Assembly (NCBI GenBank): GCA_009786735.1
Contig: WQRM01000003.1
Span: 1-27,831, forward strand
Reading direction: 5' to 3'
DNA: 27,831 nt
Origin: Oscillospiraceae bacterium
GTDB lineage: Bacteria; Bacillota; Clostridia; Oscillospirales; Acutalibacteraceae
Part shown: piece by piece, positions 7,786-14,923 of the stretch
Numbering within the stretch: position 1 is the first letter of the stretch
Layout: each line of letters starts with the position of its first letter
Made by a program: the position numbers and the translations under genes
The notes under the pieces: model-generated
The model's database searches: none
What the model was told of the DNA's origin: nothing
What the model saw: only the letters and a program-made list of their open reading frames with translations

Positions 7786-7929
7786 ATGGGTTTTGGTTTA
7801 CCGGTTATCCCGCTTGAGATTACCGTGCACCTCGGCGCGCCCCGTGCCAACGCGCGACGTGTGACCGTGCCGTTTATCGATTACATCAAAAATGTGAGGT
7901 GTATAAAAAACCGAATGAAAATTGCATAG
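7786..7929 (+). CDS. SleC-like cortex-lytic enzyme, 5' part (interrupted by element)
   Basis: ATG 7786 has RBS AAGGAGG. The first 37 codons read as a SleC N-terminus: LPVIPLEITVHLG, then VTVPFIDYIKN with the split valine codon. After 7895 the frame enters foreign sequence and stops ten codons later (TAG at 7927). Joining base 7895 to base 15396 continues the frame exactly into ASSEVYPTWPE and on for 424 more codons, giving 461 aa. The break is four codons before the Glu that aligns with the catalytic Glu of SpoIID-type lytic transglycosylases, so this fragment cannot be active alone. An interrupted but conserved gene, to be restored by excision, is the best explanation; see 15396-16671. Confidence 0.88.
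   Translation: MGFGLPVIPLEITVHLGAPRANARRVTVPFIDYIKNVRCIKNRMKIA
7890..7895 (+). other. attL core of the intervening element
   Basis: AAATGT at the left junction, repeated at 15390-15395. The element-side arm of the recombination site runs 7893-7916 and mirrors the arm at 15367-15390. The host side continues the SleC-like reading frame. Confidence 0.85.
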
Positions 7930-7939
7930 GCCAACCTCT

Positions 7940-7960
7940 CATGACAATAAGCATGTCATG
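7940..7960. repeat. Inverted repeat before the recombinase operon
   Basis: CATGACA (7940-7946) and TGTCATG (7954-7960) flank a 7-base loop. It lies between the element's left end and the Shine-Dalgarno site of the small ORF. There is no T-tract, so it is not a terminator; it may be an operator or a leader hairpin that modulates translation. Confidence 0.5.
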
Positions 7961-7970
7961 GGGTGATGAG

Positions 7971-8111
7971 ATGCAACAACAGCCAATTGTTTTGCCAAAA
8001 GCACTGCAAGCCGAGATGATGAAATTCTTCTTTGAAGCCGCCGTGCGCCGCGCCAAACAAGAGCAACTTGAAACGCGCCTATCAGAGAAAAAAGATAGGG
8101 GCGATGACTGA
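7971..8111 (+). CDS. Small protein coupled to large serine recombinase (copy 1)
   Basis: A 46-aa highly charged protein whose core PIVLPKALQAEMMKFFFEAA is followed by a Lys/Glu/Arg-rich helix. It is preceded by GGGGTG, and its TGA overlaps the recombinase ATG (TGATG), so translation is coupled. A divergent relative (PIILSAEMQKNILQFFMKTS) stands in the same position before the truncated recombinase at 11717-11869. Keeping the pair with its recombinase in two copies supports a real gene. A recombination directionality or recombinase-stabilising role is possible but is inference. In-frame ATGs at 7941 and 7953 are alternative starts. Confidence 0.7.
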   Translation: MQQQPIVLPKALQAEMMKFFFEAAVRRAKQEQLETRLSEKKDRGDD

Positions 8112-9586
8112 TGGACACAGGGATTTATGGCAGGGTATCCACCGACGAGCAAGCCAAAGAGGGCTACTCTATCCGTGGACAAGAGCAAAAGCTCAAAGAC
8201 TATGCCCGCATCAAGGACTGGCAGATTTACGACGTCTACATTGACGAGGGCATCAGTGGCAAAAATATCACCGAGCGTCCCGCCATTAATCGCCTAATGG
8301 ATGATGTGAAAGCCGGACGCGTGAAAAATGTGCTGGTGTTCAAGATTGACCGCCTCACCCGCAGCACAAGCGATCTGATTTACTTGGTGGACTTGTTCAA
8401 CGAGCACGGTTGCGCGTTCAACTCGCTGATGGAAAGCATCGACACGCACACGGCATCGGGGCGCATGTTCCTGAAGATCATCGGCATTTTCGCGGAGTTC
8501 GAGCGCGAAAACATCGCCGAACGCATTGTGCTGGGGCGCGAGCGCAAAGTCAAAGAGGGGCTGACGCTGTGCTCTTACATCGCGAGCTATGGCTACGACC
8601 GCCCCACGGGACAAAAAATCCAAACTATCAATGAGCAAGAAGCGCAGATTGTTCGTGAAATTTTCGACTTGTACGCCAACCAAGGTGTAGCCATCACCGA
8701 AATTGCCCGCAGACTCAATCTGCGCAGTGTGCCCACCAAACACGACAGCAAATGGACAACAAACGGCGTGCGAAACGTGCTGAAAAACCACAACTACATG
8801 GGGCATGTGCGCCACCACTACCAAGACGAACAACGCGCGTACACCGTGGAGGGGCAGCATGAGCAAATCATCTCACCAGCGCTGTTCGACAAAGCACAGC
8901 ATCGCCTAACCAAGAACCCGCGCATCTCGCCACGCAGACAGCCCAAGGAGGAGAACTACTTCGCGGGATTTTTGGTGTGTGCTCAATGTGGCAGCAAGCT
9001 GCATCCGCACAACTTATATCGAACGCTCAAGGATGGCTCGAAGCAGTTCCTTGGTAATTACGGCTGCGGCAACACGGTCGTTGGCGCGTGCAACGCAAGC
9101 GAGATGAGTGCAAGAAAGCTTGAGCACGCATTTCAAGCATACATAGCAGAAATCGCAGATTTCGAGGAAGATAATACTATCCATCTGTATGAACAGGAGC
9201 AAGAAAAAAAAGAACAGCAAGCCGTGATTGCAACTTATCAAGAAAAATTGCGCCAAGTCGAAGCCAAGGGGCGCGAGGCTTTGGATCTCTATGTGAACAA
9301 TATCTTTAGCGTTGACGAATACCGCAGGGTGAAAAGAAGACTTGACGATGACAGGCAAAGCATAAATTCAGAGCTAGAACGGTTGCAAGTGGACGTAGAG
9401 AAAATTGCACAAAACAAACTGGAAATCGCAAAAAACTTCAAAGACAATTGGGCAGGACTTTCTAACACGGAAAAGCGCATGTTTCTCATGCAGTTCGTTG
9501 AAAAAATCGTGGTGGAAAATGAGAAGATTGGCACAGGCTTTCATGACAAGAAGGTCAGGGTGTTTGGTGTGGTATTTAAGGAGTAG
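8111..9586 (+). CDS. Large serine recombinase (integrase/excisionase of the element)
   Basis: A 491-aa site-specific recombinase that cuts at a 2-bp centre through a phosphoserine link. The resolvase domain (1-~145) has YGRVSTDEQ with the catalytic Ser10, the arginine-containing KIDRLTRS and FAEFERENIAERI at the start of the E helix. The recombinase domain follows (about 165-290, with AITEIARRLN and TNGVRNVLKNHNYMG). A zinc ribbon is seen as CAQCGSKL with Cys at YGCG and GACN. A charged coiled coil lies at about 355-385, then the C-terminal VEKIVVENEKIG. This is full length for the TnpX/SpoIVCA/Bxb1 class. It reads in the same direction as the interrupted gene and has no obvious promoter of its own, so read-through from the sporulation operon is likely. 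Confidence 0.95.
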   Translation: MDTGIYGRVSTDEQAKEGYSIRGQEQKLKDYARIKDWQIYDVYIDEGISGKNITERPAINRLMDDVKAGRVKNVLVFKIDRLTRSTSDLIYLVDLFNEHGCAFNSLMESIDTHTASGRMFLKIIGIFAEFERENIAERIVLGRERKVKEGLTLCSYIASYGYDRPTGQKIQTINEQEAQIVREIFDLYANQGVAITEIARRLNLRSVPTKHDSKWTTNGVRNVLKNHNYMGHVRHHYQDEQRAYTVEGQHEQIISPALFDKAQHRLTKNPRISPRRQPKEENYFAGFLVCAQCGSKLHPHNLYRTLKDGSKQFLGNYGCGNTVVGACNASEMSARKLEHAFQAYIAEIADFEEDNTIHLYEQEQEKKEQQAVIATYQEKLRQVEAKGREALDLYVNNIFSVDEYRRVKRRLDDDRQSINSELERLQVDVEKIAQNKLEIAKNFKDNWAGLSNTEKRMFLMQFVEKIVVENEKIGTGFHDKKVRVFGVVFKE

Positions 9587-9637
9587 CTTTGATTGGGTTC
9601 ACGGATGAATCCATACTTTATTATGTGTTTTTCGCTA

Positions 9638-9665
9638 GACTCGTAAAACCGCCATTTTACGAGTC
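9638..9665. repeat. Inverted repeat A of the 9.6-9.8 kb intergenic region
   Basis: GACTCGTAAAA (9638-9648) and TTTTACGAGTC (9655-9665) are perfect 11-bp arms around CCGCCA. The arms are the same as those of the repeat at 9797-9824. The 400-bp gap 9587-9986 holds these two repeats and an iteron-like run, but no gene. Confidence 0.8.
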
Positions 9666-9668
9666 CAA

Positions 9669-9717
9669 AAAAGAGCCTAAAAAGGCCTAAAAGGCCTAAA
9701 ATAGGCATAAAAGGGCG
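9669..9717. repeat. Iteron-like run of GCCTAAAA units
   Basis: Four successive units of 9-11 bp: AGCCTAAAAA, GGCCTAAAA, GGCCTAAAA and TAGGCATAAAA, then GGGCGG. They lie between the two matching inverted repeats. Protein-binding iterons (replication, recombination or regulation) are possible; no replication gene is present to support an origin. Confidence 0.55.
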
Positions 9718-9796
9718 GAAATCGAAAAAACGCTCTGAAACCCTTATATATAGCCATTTCTAAGCCCTAGAAGCTGTTTTTATATGAATGTGTGAT

Positions 9797-9824
9797 GACT
9801 CGTAAAATGGTCATTTTACGAGTC
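9797..9824. repeat. Inverted repeat B of the 9.6-9.8 kb intergenic region
   Basis: GACTCGTAAAATG (9797-9809) and CATTTTACGAGTC (9812-9824) are perfect 13-bp arms around GT. This is a longer version of the repeat at 9638-9665, from which it is 159 bp away. An AT-rich tract follows at 9841-9868. Confidence 0.8.
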
Positions 9825-9986
9825 TGTTGATTTTGGGTGTGATTTTTTAAAAATTTTTTTAATTTTACCGGGCATGGAAACTGACCATATGCGCCCAGGC
9901 TGCCGAAATAAAGTTGCCTCAAAAATGTAAATACCCACCTAATCACGCATGAAAAAAGAGAGATCATGTTCTGACCCCTCTTGCCG

Positions 9987-10544
9987 TTATGCAGCTTGGA
10001 ACTCCCTCACTCTTCTATAGAACGTGTTGGGTTTCATGCCCAGCAGCTCCATGGCCTTTGTCGCAGTGATGTGTTTGGCCGCCCACTGCGCGTAAACCGT
10101 GCCGAAATCCGCGCTTTCGATTTTCCTGCGCCCTGTGTACTTCCCCTGCGCCTTAGCCACCGCAATGCCCTCAGCTTGGCGAGAAAGTATGCTCTCGCGC
10201 TCCAAGGTCGCGACCGCGCCGAACACGGTGAGCATAAATTTTCCCGTTGGCGTGGTCGTGTCGATGCACTCTTTCTTTGAAACGAAGTCAACGCCTTTTG
10301 CGGTGAGCCGTTCCACCAAGTCCAGTAGGTCGCGCGTGTTGCGTGCAAAACGGCTAATATCACTCACGATCACCGCATCGCCCTCGCGGACAAATTCAAG
10401 CAATTCTTGCAACTGCGGACGGTCGGCGTTTTTCCCGCTGGCGATGTCGATGAAAACACGCTCGACACCCAATTCCTGCATAAGCACCTCTTGGCGAGCC
10501 GTATTTTGCCCCGCACTGCTGATTCTCACATAACCTATTTTCAT
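9987..10544 (-). CDS. Small serine resolvase/invertase
   Basis: A 185-aa recombinase of the Tn3 resolvase/DNA invertase type. The catalytic domain has YVRISSAGQNTARQ with the active-site Ser near residue 9, SDISRFARNTRDLLDLV with the conserved arginines, and FGAVATLERESIL at the E helix. The C-terminal helix-turn-helix is ITATKAMELLGMKPNTFYRR. It may resolve dimers of the circular element or invert a segment; paired inverted repeats lie immediately downstream. The start ATG overlaps the stop of the upstream 61-aa gene (ATGA). A plausible res or inversion site has not been proven. Confidence 0.93.
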   Translation of the reverse strand: MKIGYVRISSAGQNTARQEVLMQELGVERVFIDIASGKNADRPQLQELLEFVREGDAVIVSDISRFARNTRDLLDLVERLTAKGVDFVSKKECIDTTTPTGKFMLTVFGAVATLERESILSRQAEGIAVAKAQGKYTGRRKIESADFGTVYAQWAAKHITATKAMELLGMKPNTFYRRVREFQAA

Positions 10545-10726
10545 GCTGTGCCCTCCACTTCCGCGATGATTTCGTTGATGATGGCGAGTTTTTGCTTGGT
10601 TTCGTCAAAATGCAGTTCGTGCCCGCGCTTACTAGCCTTTAGCATGTAGTCGGTGGCGTGTTGGGCGAGCCGAAACGTGTAGTAGTCGTGCAAGTCGAGT
10701 AGTGGCCCCATTTTTGTTATGTTCAT
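10541..10726 (-). CDS. Small protein coupled to the resolvase, unknown
   Basis: A 61-aa mixed-charge protein, mostly helical by composition (LLDLHDYYTFRLAQHATDYM and a C-terminal KLAIINEIIAEVEG). I do not recognise the family. Its stop overlaps the resolvase start by four bases. It is the first gene of the unit read from the minus-strand promoter at 10758-10786, whose spacer holds a perfect palindrome. A regulatory or partner role with the resolvase is inferred from coupling only. Confidence 0.65.
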   Translation of the reverse strand: MNITKMGPLLDLHDYYTFRLAQHATDYMLKASKRGHELHFDETKQKLAIINEIIAEVEGTA

Positions 10727-10757
10727 GGCGTTTTCCTTTCCCTGTTTATCTAGTTAT

Positions 10758-10786
10758 ATTATAATATACTGGTACCAGTATCGCAA
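10758..10786 (-). promoter_or_regulatory. Minus-strand promoter with palindromic operator in spacer
   Basis: Read on the minus strand: TTGCGA (10781-10786), 17-bp spacer, TATAAT (10758-10763). The spacer is almost filled by the palindrome ATACTGGTACCAGTAT (10766-10781), so a protein bound there would block the promoter. Confidence 0.7.
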
Positions 10787-10833
10787 GATGGAATATTGCA
10801 CAAACTTTAAAGTCAATTATTGTGCAACATTCC

Positions 10834-10865
10834 TACTGGTACCATGGTGTGTATTGTGTTATAAT
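10834..10865 (+). promoter_or_regulatory. Plus-strand promoter and second operator for the RHH gene
   Basis: TATAAT at 10860-10865. The -35 position (about 10837-10842) falls inside TACTGGTACCA (10834-10844), which shares 11 bases with the palindrome 66 bp away. No good -35 hexamer is seen, so an activator or weak promoter is possible. Confidence 0.55.
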
Positions 10866-10886
10866 GTTATAGAGGTGATATTTAGA

Positions 10887-11081
10887 ATGGGTAAAACGTC
10901 AAACGCAGCAAAAGACAAGTGGAACGCGGCGGCATATGAAGATATTCGCTTGCGGGTACGGCGTGGAATGAAAAGTGAAATTCAATCCGCAGCGACTGCG
11001 CGGGGCGAGAGCTTGAACGGCTTCATCAACCGAGCCATTGCGGAAACGATGGAGCGGGAAAACGCAGCGCAAGAGGAATAG
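10887..11081 (+). CDS. Arc/RHH-type transcriptional regulator
   Basis: A 64-aa protein with the ribbon-helix-helix pattern: a short strand (YEDIRLRVRRG), helix MKSEIQSAATARG, turn ESLNGF, helix INRAIAETMERE. Such proteins bind palindromes as paired dimers and commonly autoregulate. ATG 10887 is preceded by AGAGGTGAT; an upstream in-frame extension is not supported. It lies divergently from the resolvase unit, and the two TACTGGTACCA sites in between are the obvious candidate operators. It could equally be the antitoxin-like half of a module, but no adjacent toxin is seen. Confidence 0.85.
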   Translation: MGKTSNAAKDKWNAAAYEDIRLRVRRGMKSEIQSAATARGESLNGFINRAIAETMERENAAQEE

Positions 11082-11130
11082 TATTGCATTAGGGTTGTGT
11101 TTCGCGCTGCAATATGTCAAAACACGAAAA

Positions 11131-11167
11131 GGGAGTCTATTGACATGCAATAGACCCCTCTTTATTT
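11131..11167 (+). terminator. Rho-independent terminator after the RHH gene
   Basis: GTCTATTG (11135-11142) pairs with CAATAGAC (11148-11155) around a 5-base loop; GGG and CCC extend the stem across one mismatch. TCTTTATTTTG follows. Confidence 0.75.
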
Positions 11168-11197
11168 TGTTGCATTAGGGTATACCACAAAATCCCA

Positions 11198-11211
11198 CAC
11201 CTGTACAGGTG
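11198..11211. repeat. 14-bp perfect palindrome
   Basis: CACCTGTACAGGTG, just past the 3' end of the truncated recombinase. A short T-rich run (CTTTTCTATTT) follows on the plus strand, so it may act as a weak terminator or as a binding site. Confidence 0.5.
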
Positions 11212-11216
11212 CTTTT

Positions 11217-11720
11217 CTATTTGACGCTTACGTCATAGCCATAAGATAATGTGTAACTGCCTAGCGTATAGCCCTCTTTAACTTTTTTCTCGCATGCTAG
11301 GGTAATTCGCTCGATAATATTTTCACGCTCAAATTCTGCGAAAATGCCGATGATTTTCAAAAACATTCTGCCTGACGCTGTTTTGGTGTCAATGCTCTCC
11401 ATCAAGGAATTAAACGCACAGTTATGTTTTTGGAATAAGTCTGATAAGTCAATCAAGTCCCTTGTGTTTCTCGTTAACCTGTCTATTTTATAGACTAAGA
11501 CATTATGAACACGCCCCGCCTCAATGTCTGCGATTAGCTCATTCATGGCGGGACGGTCTGTGATATTTTTGCCACTGATACCCTCATCAGCGTAAACTTT
11601 ATAATATGTCCAATCTTTAATCTGTATATAACTTTTTAGCTTCTCGATTTGCGCCCGAATCGAGTAGCCCTCTTTGGCTTGTTCTTCGGTACTCACACGG
11701 ACATAAATTGCTGTATTCAA
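11217..11720 (-). pseudogene. Truncated large serine recombinase (catalytic domain only)
   Basis: A 167-aa frame from TTG 11720 that closely parallels the recombinase at 8111: YVRVSTEEQAKEGYSI with the catalytic Ser, KIDRLTRNTRDLI, FNSLMESIDTKTASGRMFLK and FAEFERENIIERI. It ends after SYTLSYGYDVSVK, where the complete protein goes on into its DNA-binding domains. Those domains, the zinc ribbon and the coiled coil are missing, and I find no continuation downstream. It is probably a remnant from an older or nested element. It could still bind or interfere with the intact enzyme. The start overlaps the stop of the small ORF (TTGA). Confidence 0.85.
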
Positions 11721-11869
11721 TCTTGCTCCTGCCTTTCATCAAGCAGGACTTTTTTATTTCTTTCCTCTTTTGCTTTTCGCAAAATTGATGTTTTCATGAA
11801 AAACTGCAAGATATTTTTCTGCATTTCAGCAGATAAAATAATAGGCGTTTTGGCCTCGTTTTCTATCAT
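11717..11869 (-). CDS. Small protein coupled to serine recombinase (copy 2)
   Basis: A 50-aa protein paralogous to the one at 7971-8111: TPIILSAEMQKNILQFFMKT followed by a Lys/Glu/Arg-rich helix ending LLDERQEQD. Its ATG overlaps the stop of the 753-aa gene upstream (ATGA) and its TGA overlaps the TTG start of the truncated recombinase. Three genes are thus joined by overlapping start and stop codons. The function is unknown. Confidence 0.7.
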   Translation of the reverse strand: MIENEAKTPIILSAEMQKNILQFFMKTSILRKAKEERNKKVLLDERQEQD

Positions 11870-14127
11870 AATTTCAACCCCCTTTTGGTCATGCTTATGG
11901 GGCTTTGGGCGAGGTTATGCAAGCACGCAAAAATGGACAAAACCCTTGATATATAAGGGTTTGTCCTCACTCGCCATTTGAATTTTTCGATTGTACTAAG
12001 CGGTTCAAAACCCCCGAAAGACAACACTTTTGTATCTCGGACATGCTCATTATTTTTTAACACTTCATCAACAAGTCGGTCAATGTACGCCGGTGCTCTT
12101 TCTTGTTGATTTTTGCTAAGCAAATCCAGCGAATAATTTTCTTCAAAATATTTTGGTGCATTGCAACGCACGGCTTCATCTATAGTAGCATACAGATCTT
12201 TAGCTTCCTTCCGAAGTCGTATATGCTTAAGTGCTTCAGATAATGATGTAATACTTCTTTTGTCATCTTTCAATAAGTCATTTACATAGCCATTAATTAA
12301 GCCTTGTGTCAACTGATGCAGCTTGCCTTCGGAAAGTCGAGCATATTCGAGCTTCCAAAAAACATTCTTATAATTGGTAAGCGAGCCAATGTGTACGTTT
12401 TTCACCAAAAACATTAAGAAGTCAGCAATAAAATCACTGTCAAAACGCCACGCAATATGCATTAACGATTCTAATGCTAAATTAAATGACCAATGAATTA
12501 TCACGTTGCGCTTGCCAAGTTTCATTTTATCTTGCAAAATGTTTTTTATAATGCTTTCTAATTCAGAAAATTTCTCATCAGAAAATTGATAACCCAAAAA
12601 ACGCAACAATAACATGTAGGATTTTTCACGATTATGTGCAAGAGGAATTAACGATACTGCGCACATAAGTTCCTCTGCGTCGTTTGCAGTGATTGCATTT
12701 GCGCCACCATAACCAAAATAATTTCCAAACAATTTTTCTAGCGCTTTTTCATCTTGCCGAAGCAATAAACAAACCAACAAGCTTTTATACATGGATGGTA
12801 TAGTGCGATGTACACCGCAATATGCGCTAAGCACACTCGCCAAATGCTCTAATGTAACTAATATTTGAGTTAAGGAACCGTGCTGCACTGATATGAGAAA
12901 TATTTTAGCCGCTTGTTTCGCAACCATTTCGTAGCCAATGCCATATGTAGTTGAATACGGATTTCTTGTAAGCTTATCGGTGTAGATTTTGCAACTTTTT
13001 CGGGAAATTTCTAATGCCAATCTATCCAGTGCAGGATAATGAAAAACGTCTGATTCTTTATCAAGTGCTTTTTGCCACTGGTTACTACTCTTCCACGTTC
13101 CAGCCATTCTGTCCATTTCATAATCCATGTTTCGCAAGTCAAGCAATATATCACTTCGTAGCCAAGCCGGAGTATTAATTTCCGTCGCCTTAGAGTGTGC
13201 TTTTTCGAGAAAATTTATACATTCTTGAAGGTTTCCAATCCAATAGGCCGCAATAGCATCTATTCGCAATATAACAAGATGAGCAACTTCATCATGATGC
13301 ATCTTAATAACTTCGCCTTTAAGCTTTTCAAAAAAACCTGCGGGCAATGCAATCTTACCAATCAGCGCGAAAAAAAACTGAGCGCACAATTCGTCAAACA
13401 CAGGATAATTATCTGGTTCTTTTTCACGGTACTCTTCTTTGATTTCGTAATAGTCATCGTTGCGAGGAATGAAAAAATCTGTAAAAACTCTAACAGTTCG
13501 CTTGAAGCCTTTTATAGAATTTTTCCCCAAGTTATATAAGCTAATTGCTTGGGCACTTGTTGTTGAATCTTCAGGCAGTGATTTGCTAATTGATTCAACC
13601 TTGGAAATAAAATCGCTTTCATTCGGTTTTTCAACTTCTCCTATATGAATGAGTCGCCCCTTACTATACTCATTGTATATATCAATAAAATCATATAGCA
13701 AAGAACGCATGGCCTCTTTAGCTAAGTCACTAAAGTTTGGAACAACTTTATACTTAACCATATATTTTTCGTTTTTCCTCAAAGATTTTTGCAATTCGGT
13801 TTCGGTTGTACTATTCTCATTGCAAAAAATATAAAGAGAAGGCTTGTTGTATTGCCGTGCATGGTTATGTTCGTCCCATACAGGTTCCGATACGCCGTCA
13901 GAATTGTTTATGAGAAAAATACAAACATCGCTATCTTGGAGTTTGTTCAAATAGCTAGATTTAAGGTTTTGAGAGCTCGCGGGTGCGCTATCAAAATTAT
14001 ATACATTTACCATCCCGCTTTCTTCGAGCAACACTTCAAGTGATTTGCGCACAATAGCATAACGTCCATCGCATTTCGAGCTAATAAAAACCTTTATTTT
14101 GTTGCCAGCGCACCAACTAGATTGCAT
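11866..14127 (-). CDS. DUF4062/TIR-like protein with long helical C-terminus, putative defence
   Basis: A 753-aa AT-rich gene. Residues 10-105 look like a DUF4062 (TIR/SEFIR-related) domain: KIKVFISSKCDGRY as strand 1 and loop, LQDSDVCIFLINN, a conserved Glu in VWDEHNHAR, then NKPSLYIFCNEN. From about 170 to the end it is nearly all helical, with repeat-like stretches but no clear motif; a sensor or scaffold built from helical repeats is a fair guess. Such architectures are common in anti-phage and conflict systems. RBS AGGTG precedes the ATG by 6 bases. It lies 55 bp after the nuclease-like gene and probably shares its transcript. No catalytic NADase residues can be asserted. Confidence 0.65.
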   Translation of the reverse strand: MQSSWCAGNKIKVFISSKCDGRYAIVRKSLEVLLEESGMVNVYNFDSAPASSQNLKSSYLNKLQDSDVCIFLINNSDGVSEPVWDEHNHARQYNKPSLYIFCNENSTTETELQKSLRKNEKYMVKYKVVPNFSDLAKEAMRSLLYDFIDIYNEYSKGRLIHIGEVEKPNESDFISKVESISKSLPEDSTTSAQAISLYNLGKNSIKGFKRTVRVFTDFFIPRNDDYYEIKEEYREKEPDNYPVFDELCAQFFFALIGKIALPAGFFEKLKGEVIKMHHDEVAHLVILRIDAIAAYWIGNLQECINFLEKAHSKATEINTPAWLRSDILLDLRNMDYEMDRMAGTWKSSNQWQKALDKESDVFHYPALDRLALEISRKSCKIYTDKLTRNPYSTTYGIGYEMVAKQAAKIFLISVQHGSLTQILVTLEHLASVLSAYCGVHRTIPSMYKSLLVCLLLRQDEKALEKLFGNYFGYGGANAITANDAEELMCAVSLIPLAHNREKSYMLLLRFLGYQFSDEKFSELESIIKNILQDKMKLGKRNVIIHWSFNLALESLMHIAWRFDSDFIADFLMFLVKNVHIGSLTNYKNVFWKLEYARLSEGKLHQLTQGLINGYVNDLLKDDKRSITSLSEALKHIRLRKEAKDLYATIDEAVRCNAPKYFEENYSLDLLSKNQQERAPAYIDRLVDEVLKNNEHVRDTKVLSFGGFEPLSTIEKFKWRVRTNPYISRVLSIFACLHNLAQSPISMTKRGLKL

Positions 14128-14182
14128 TTTTTCACCTGTAAAAACCTTTCGTTTAACTATGTCGTATGCTCAAATTCCTGTG

Positions 14183-14851
14183 TTATGGCGTTGGTTGTAA
14201 TCTCTGTAAATTTTCAAAATCAACCTTCAAGGATAAGGCATCTCTCAATCGTTGATCATTAATGGTAAATTTTTTATTATTCAGATAAGACAAAGTCGTA
14301 TACGACTTATCTTCCCAATATTTAATGAATGTAGCGATAATCGGATAAGATTTAACAGCAACGTCGCGAACATCCCCATTTAGTGCTGTATTGGGCACAT
14401 AAACACTATTCTTTAACTTTTGAAACCCCATTATTGACCGTATAGATCCTGCTACCAAATCAGTCTGTAATTTTATGTTTAAAGCCCCATATGCGCCAAG
14501 CATCATTCCCGGTTTATTATGTATTAGCATAAGCTCAGATAAGATTTCTAGTTTTTGTTCTGTAGTGCGGTCTCGTTTCATTTTGAAGTCCGTTGACTTG
14601 AGCGTGTTCTTTAATGCGTGATAATAAAAGTCTTCGGGCGTAAAAACACACTCATCGACACCTGTTAAATGCATAAAATTTGGTCTGCGAAAACTCGTTT
14701 CGTAAAAGCAAATTCTGCCATCTTCTTCGGTAACGAAAAGAATGTTTTTTCCCATTAGATTATTTTCATATAGTTTTGCACACTTCCGAATAATTGGTAC
14801 CGCTTTTTCCGTCGTCATCTTTACTTCCGAGAATTTTGGTTGAATTTTCAT
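14183..14851 (-). CDS. PBECR4-like nuclease/toxin candidate
   Basis: A 222-aa protein resembling the PBECR4 family (phage-Barnase-EndoU-ColicinE5/D-RelE-like nuclease 4): KCAKLYENNLMGKNILFVTE, then PNFMHLTGVDE with the likely active His, EDFYYHALKNTL, and KRDRTTEQKLEILSELMLI. This is a putative RNase. No signal peptide or membrane span is seen. ATG 14851 is used; ATG 14818 with GGAAG five bases upstream is an alternative. A structured repeat RNA and its terminator sit directly upstream on the same strand, so expression would depend on read-through. Family assignment is from memory of conserved motifs. Confidence 0.6.
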   Translation of the reverse strand: MKIQPKFSEVKMTTEKAVPIIRKCAKLYENNLMGKNILFVTEEDGRICFYETSFRRPNFMHLTGVDECVFTPEDFYYHALKNTLKSTDFKMKRDRTTEQKLEILSELMLIHNKPGMMLGAYGALNIKLQTDLVAGSIRSIMGFQKLKNSVYVPNTALNGDVRDVAVKSYPIIATFIKYWEDKSYTTLSYLNNKKFTINDQRLRDALSLKVDFENLQRLQPTP

Positions 14852-14869
14852 GCGCTAAAGAGCCTTTCA

Positions 14870-14912
14870 ATTTAAAAGGGAAGCGCAAGACCCGCAGGCC
14901 AAGACACTTCCC
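14870..14912 (-). terminator. Terminator hairpin between repeat RNA and nuclease gene
   Basis: On the minus-strand RNA, GGGAAGUGU (14904-14912) pairs with GCGCUUCCC (14878-14886), a 9-bp stem including two G-U pairs. It is followed by UUUUAAAUU and then, 20 bases on, the nuclease start. A leaky terminator would set the RNA to toxin ratio. Confidence 0.65.
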
Positions 14913-14923
14913 TTTATGGTTGA

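Noticed and set aside
9669..9717. CRISPR or replication origin
   Set aside because: Units are only 9-11 bp with no spacers, and no replication initiator is encoded nearby. Kept only as an iteron-like repeat.
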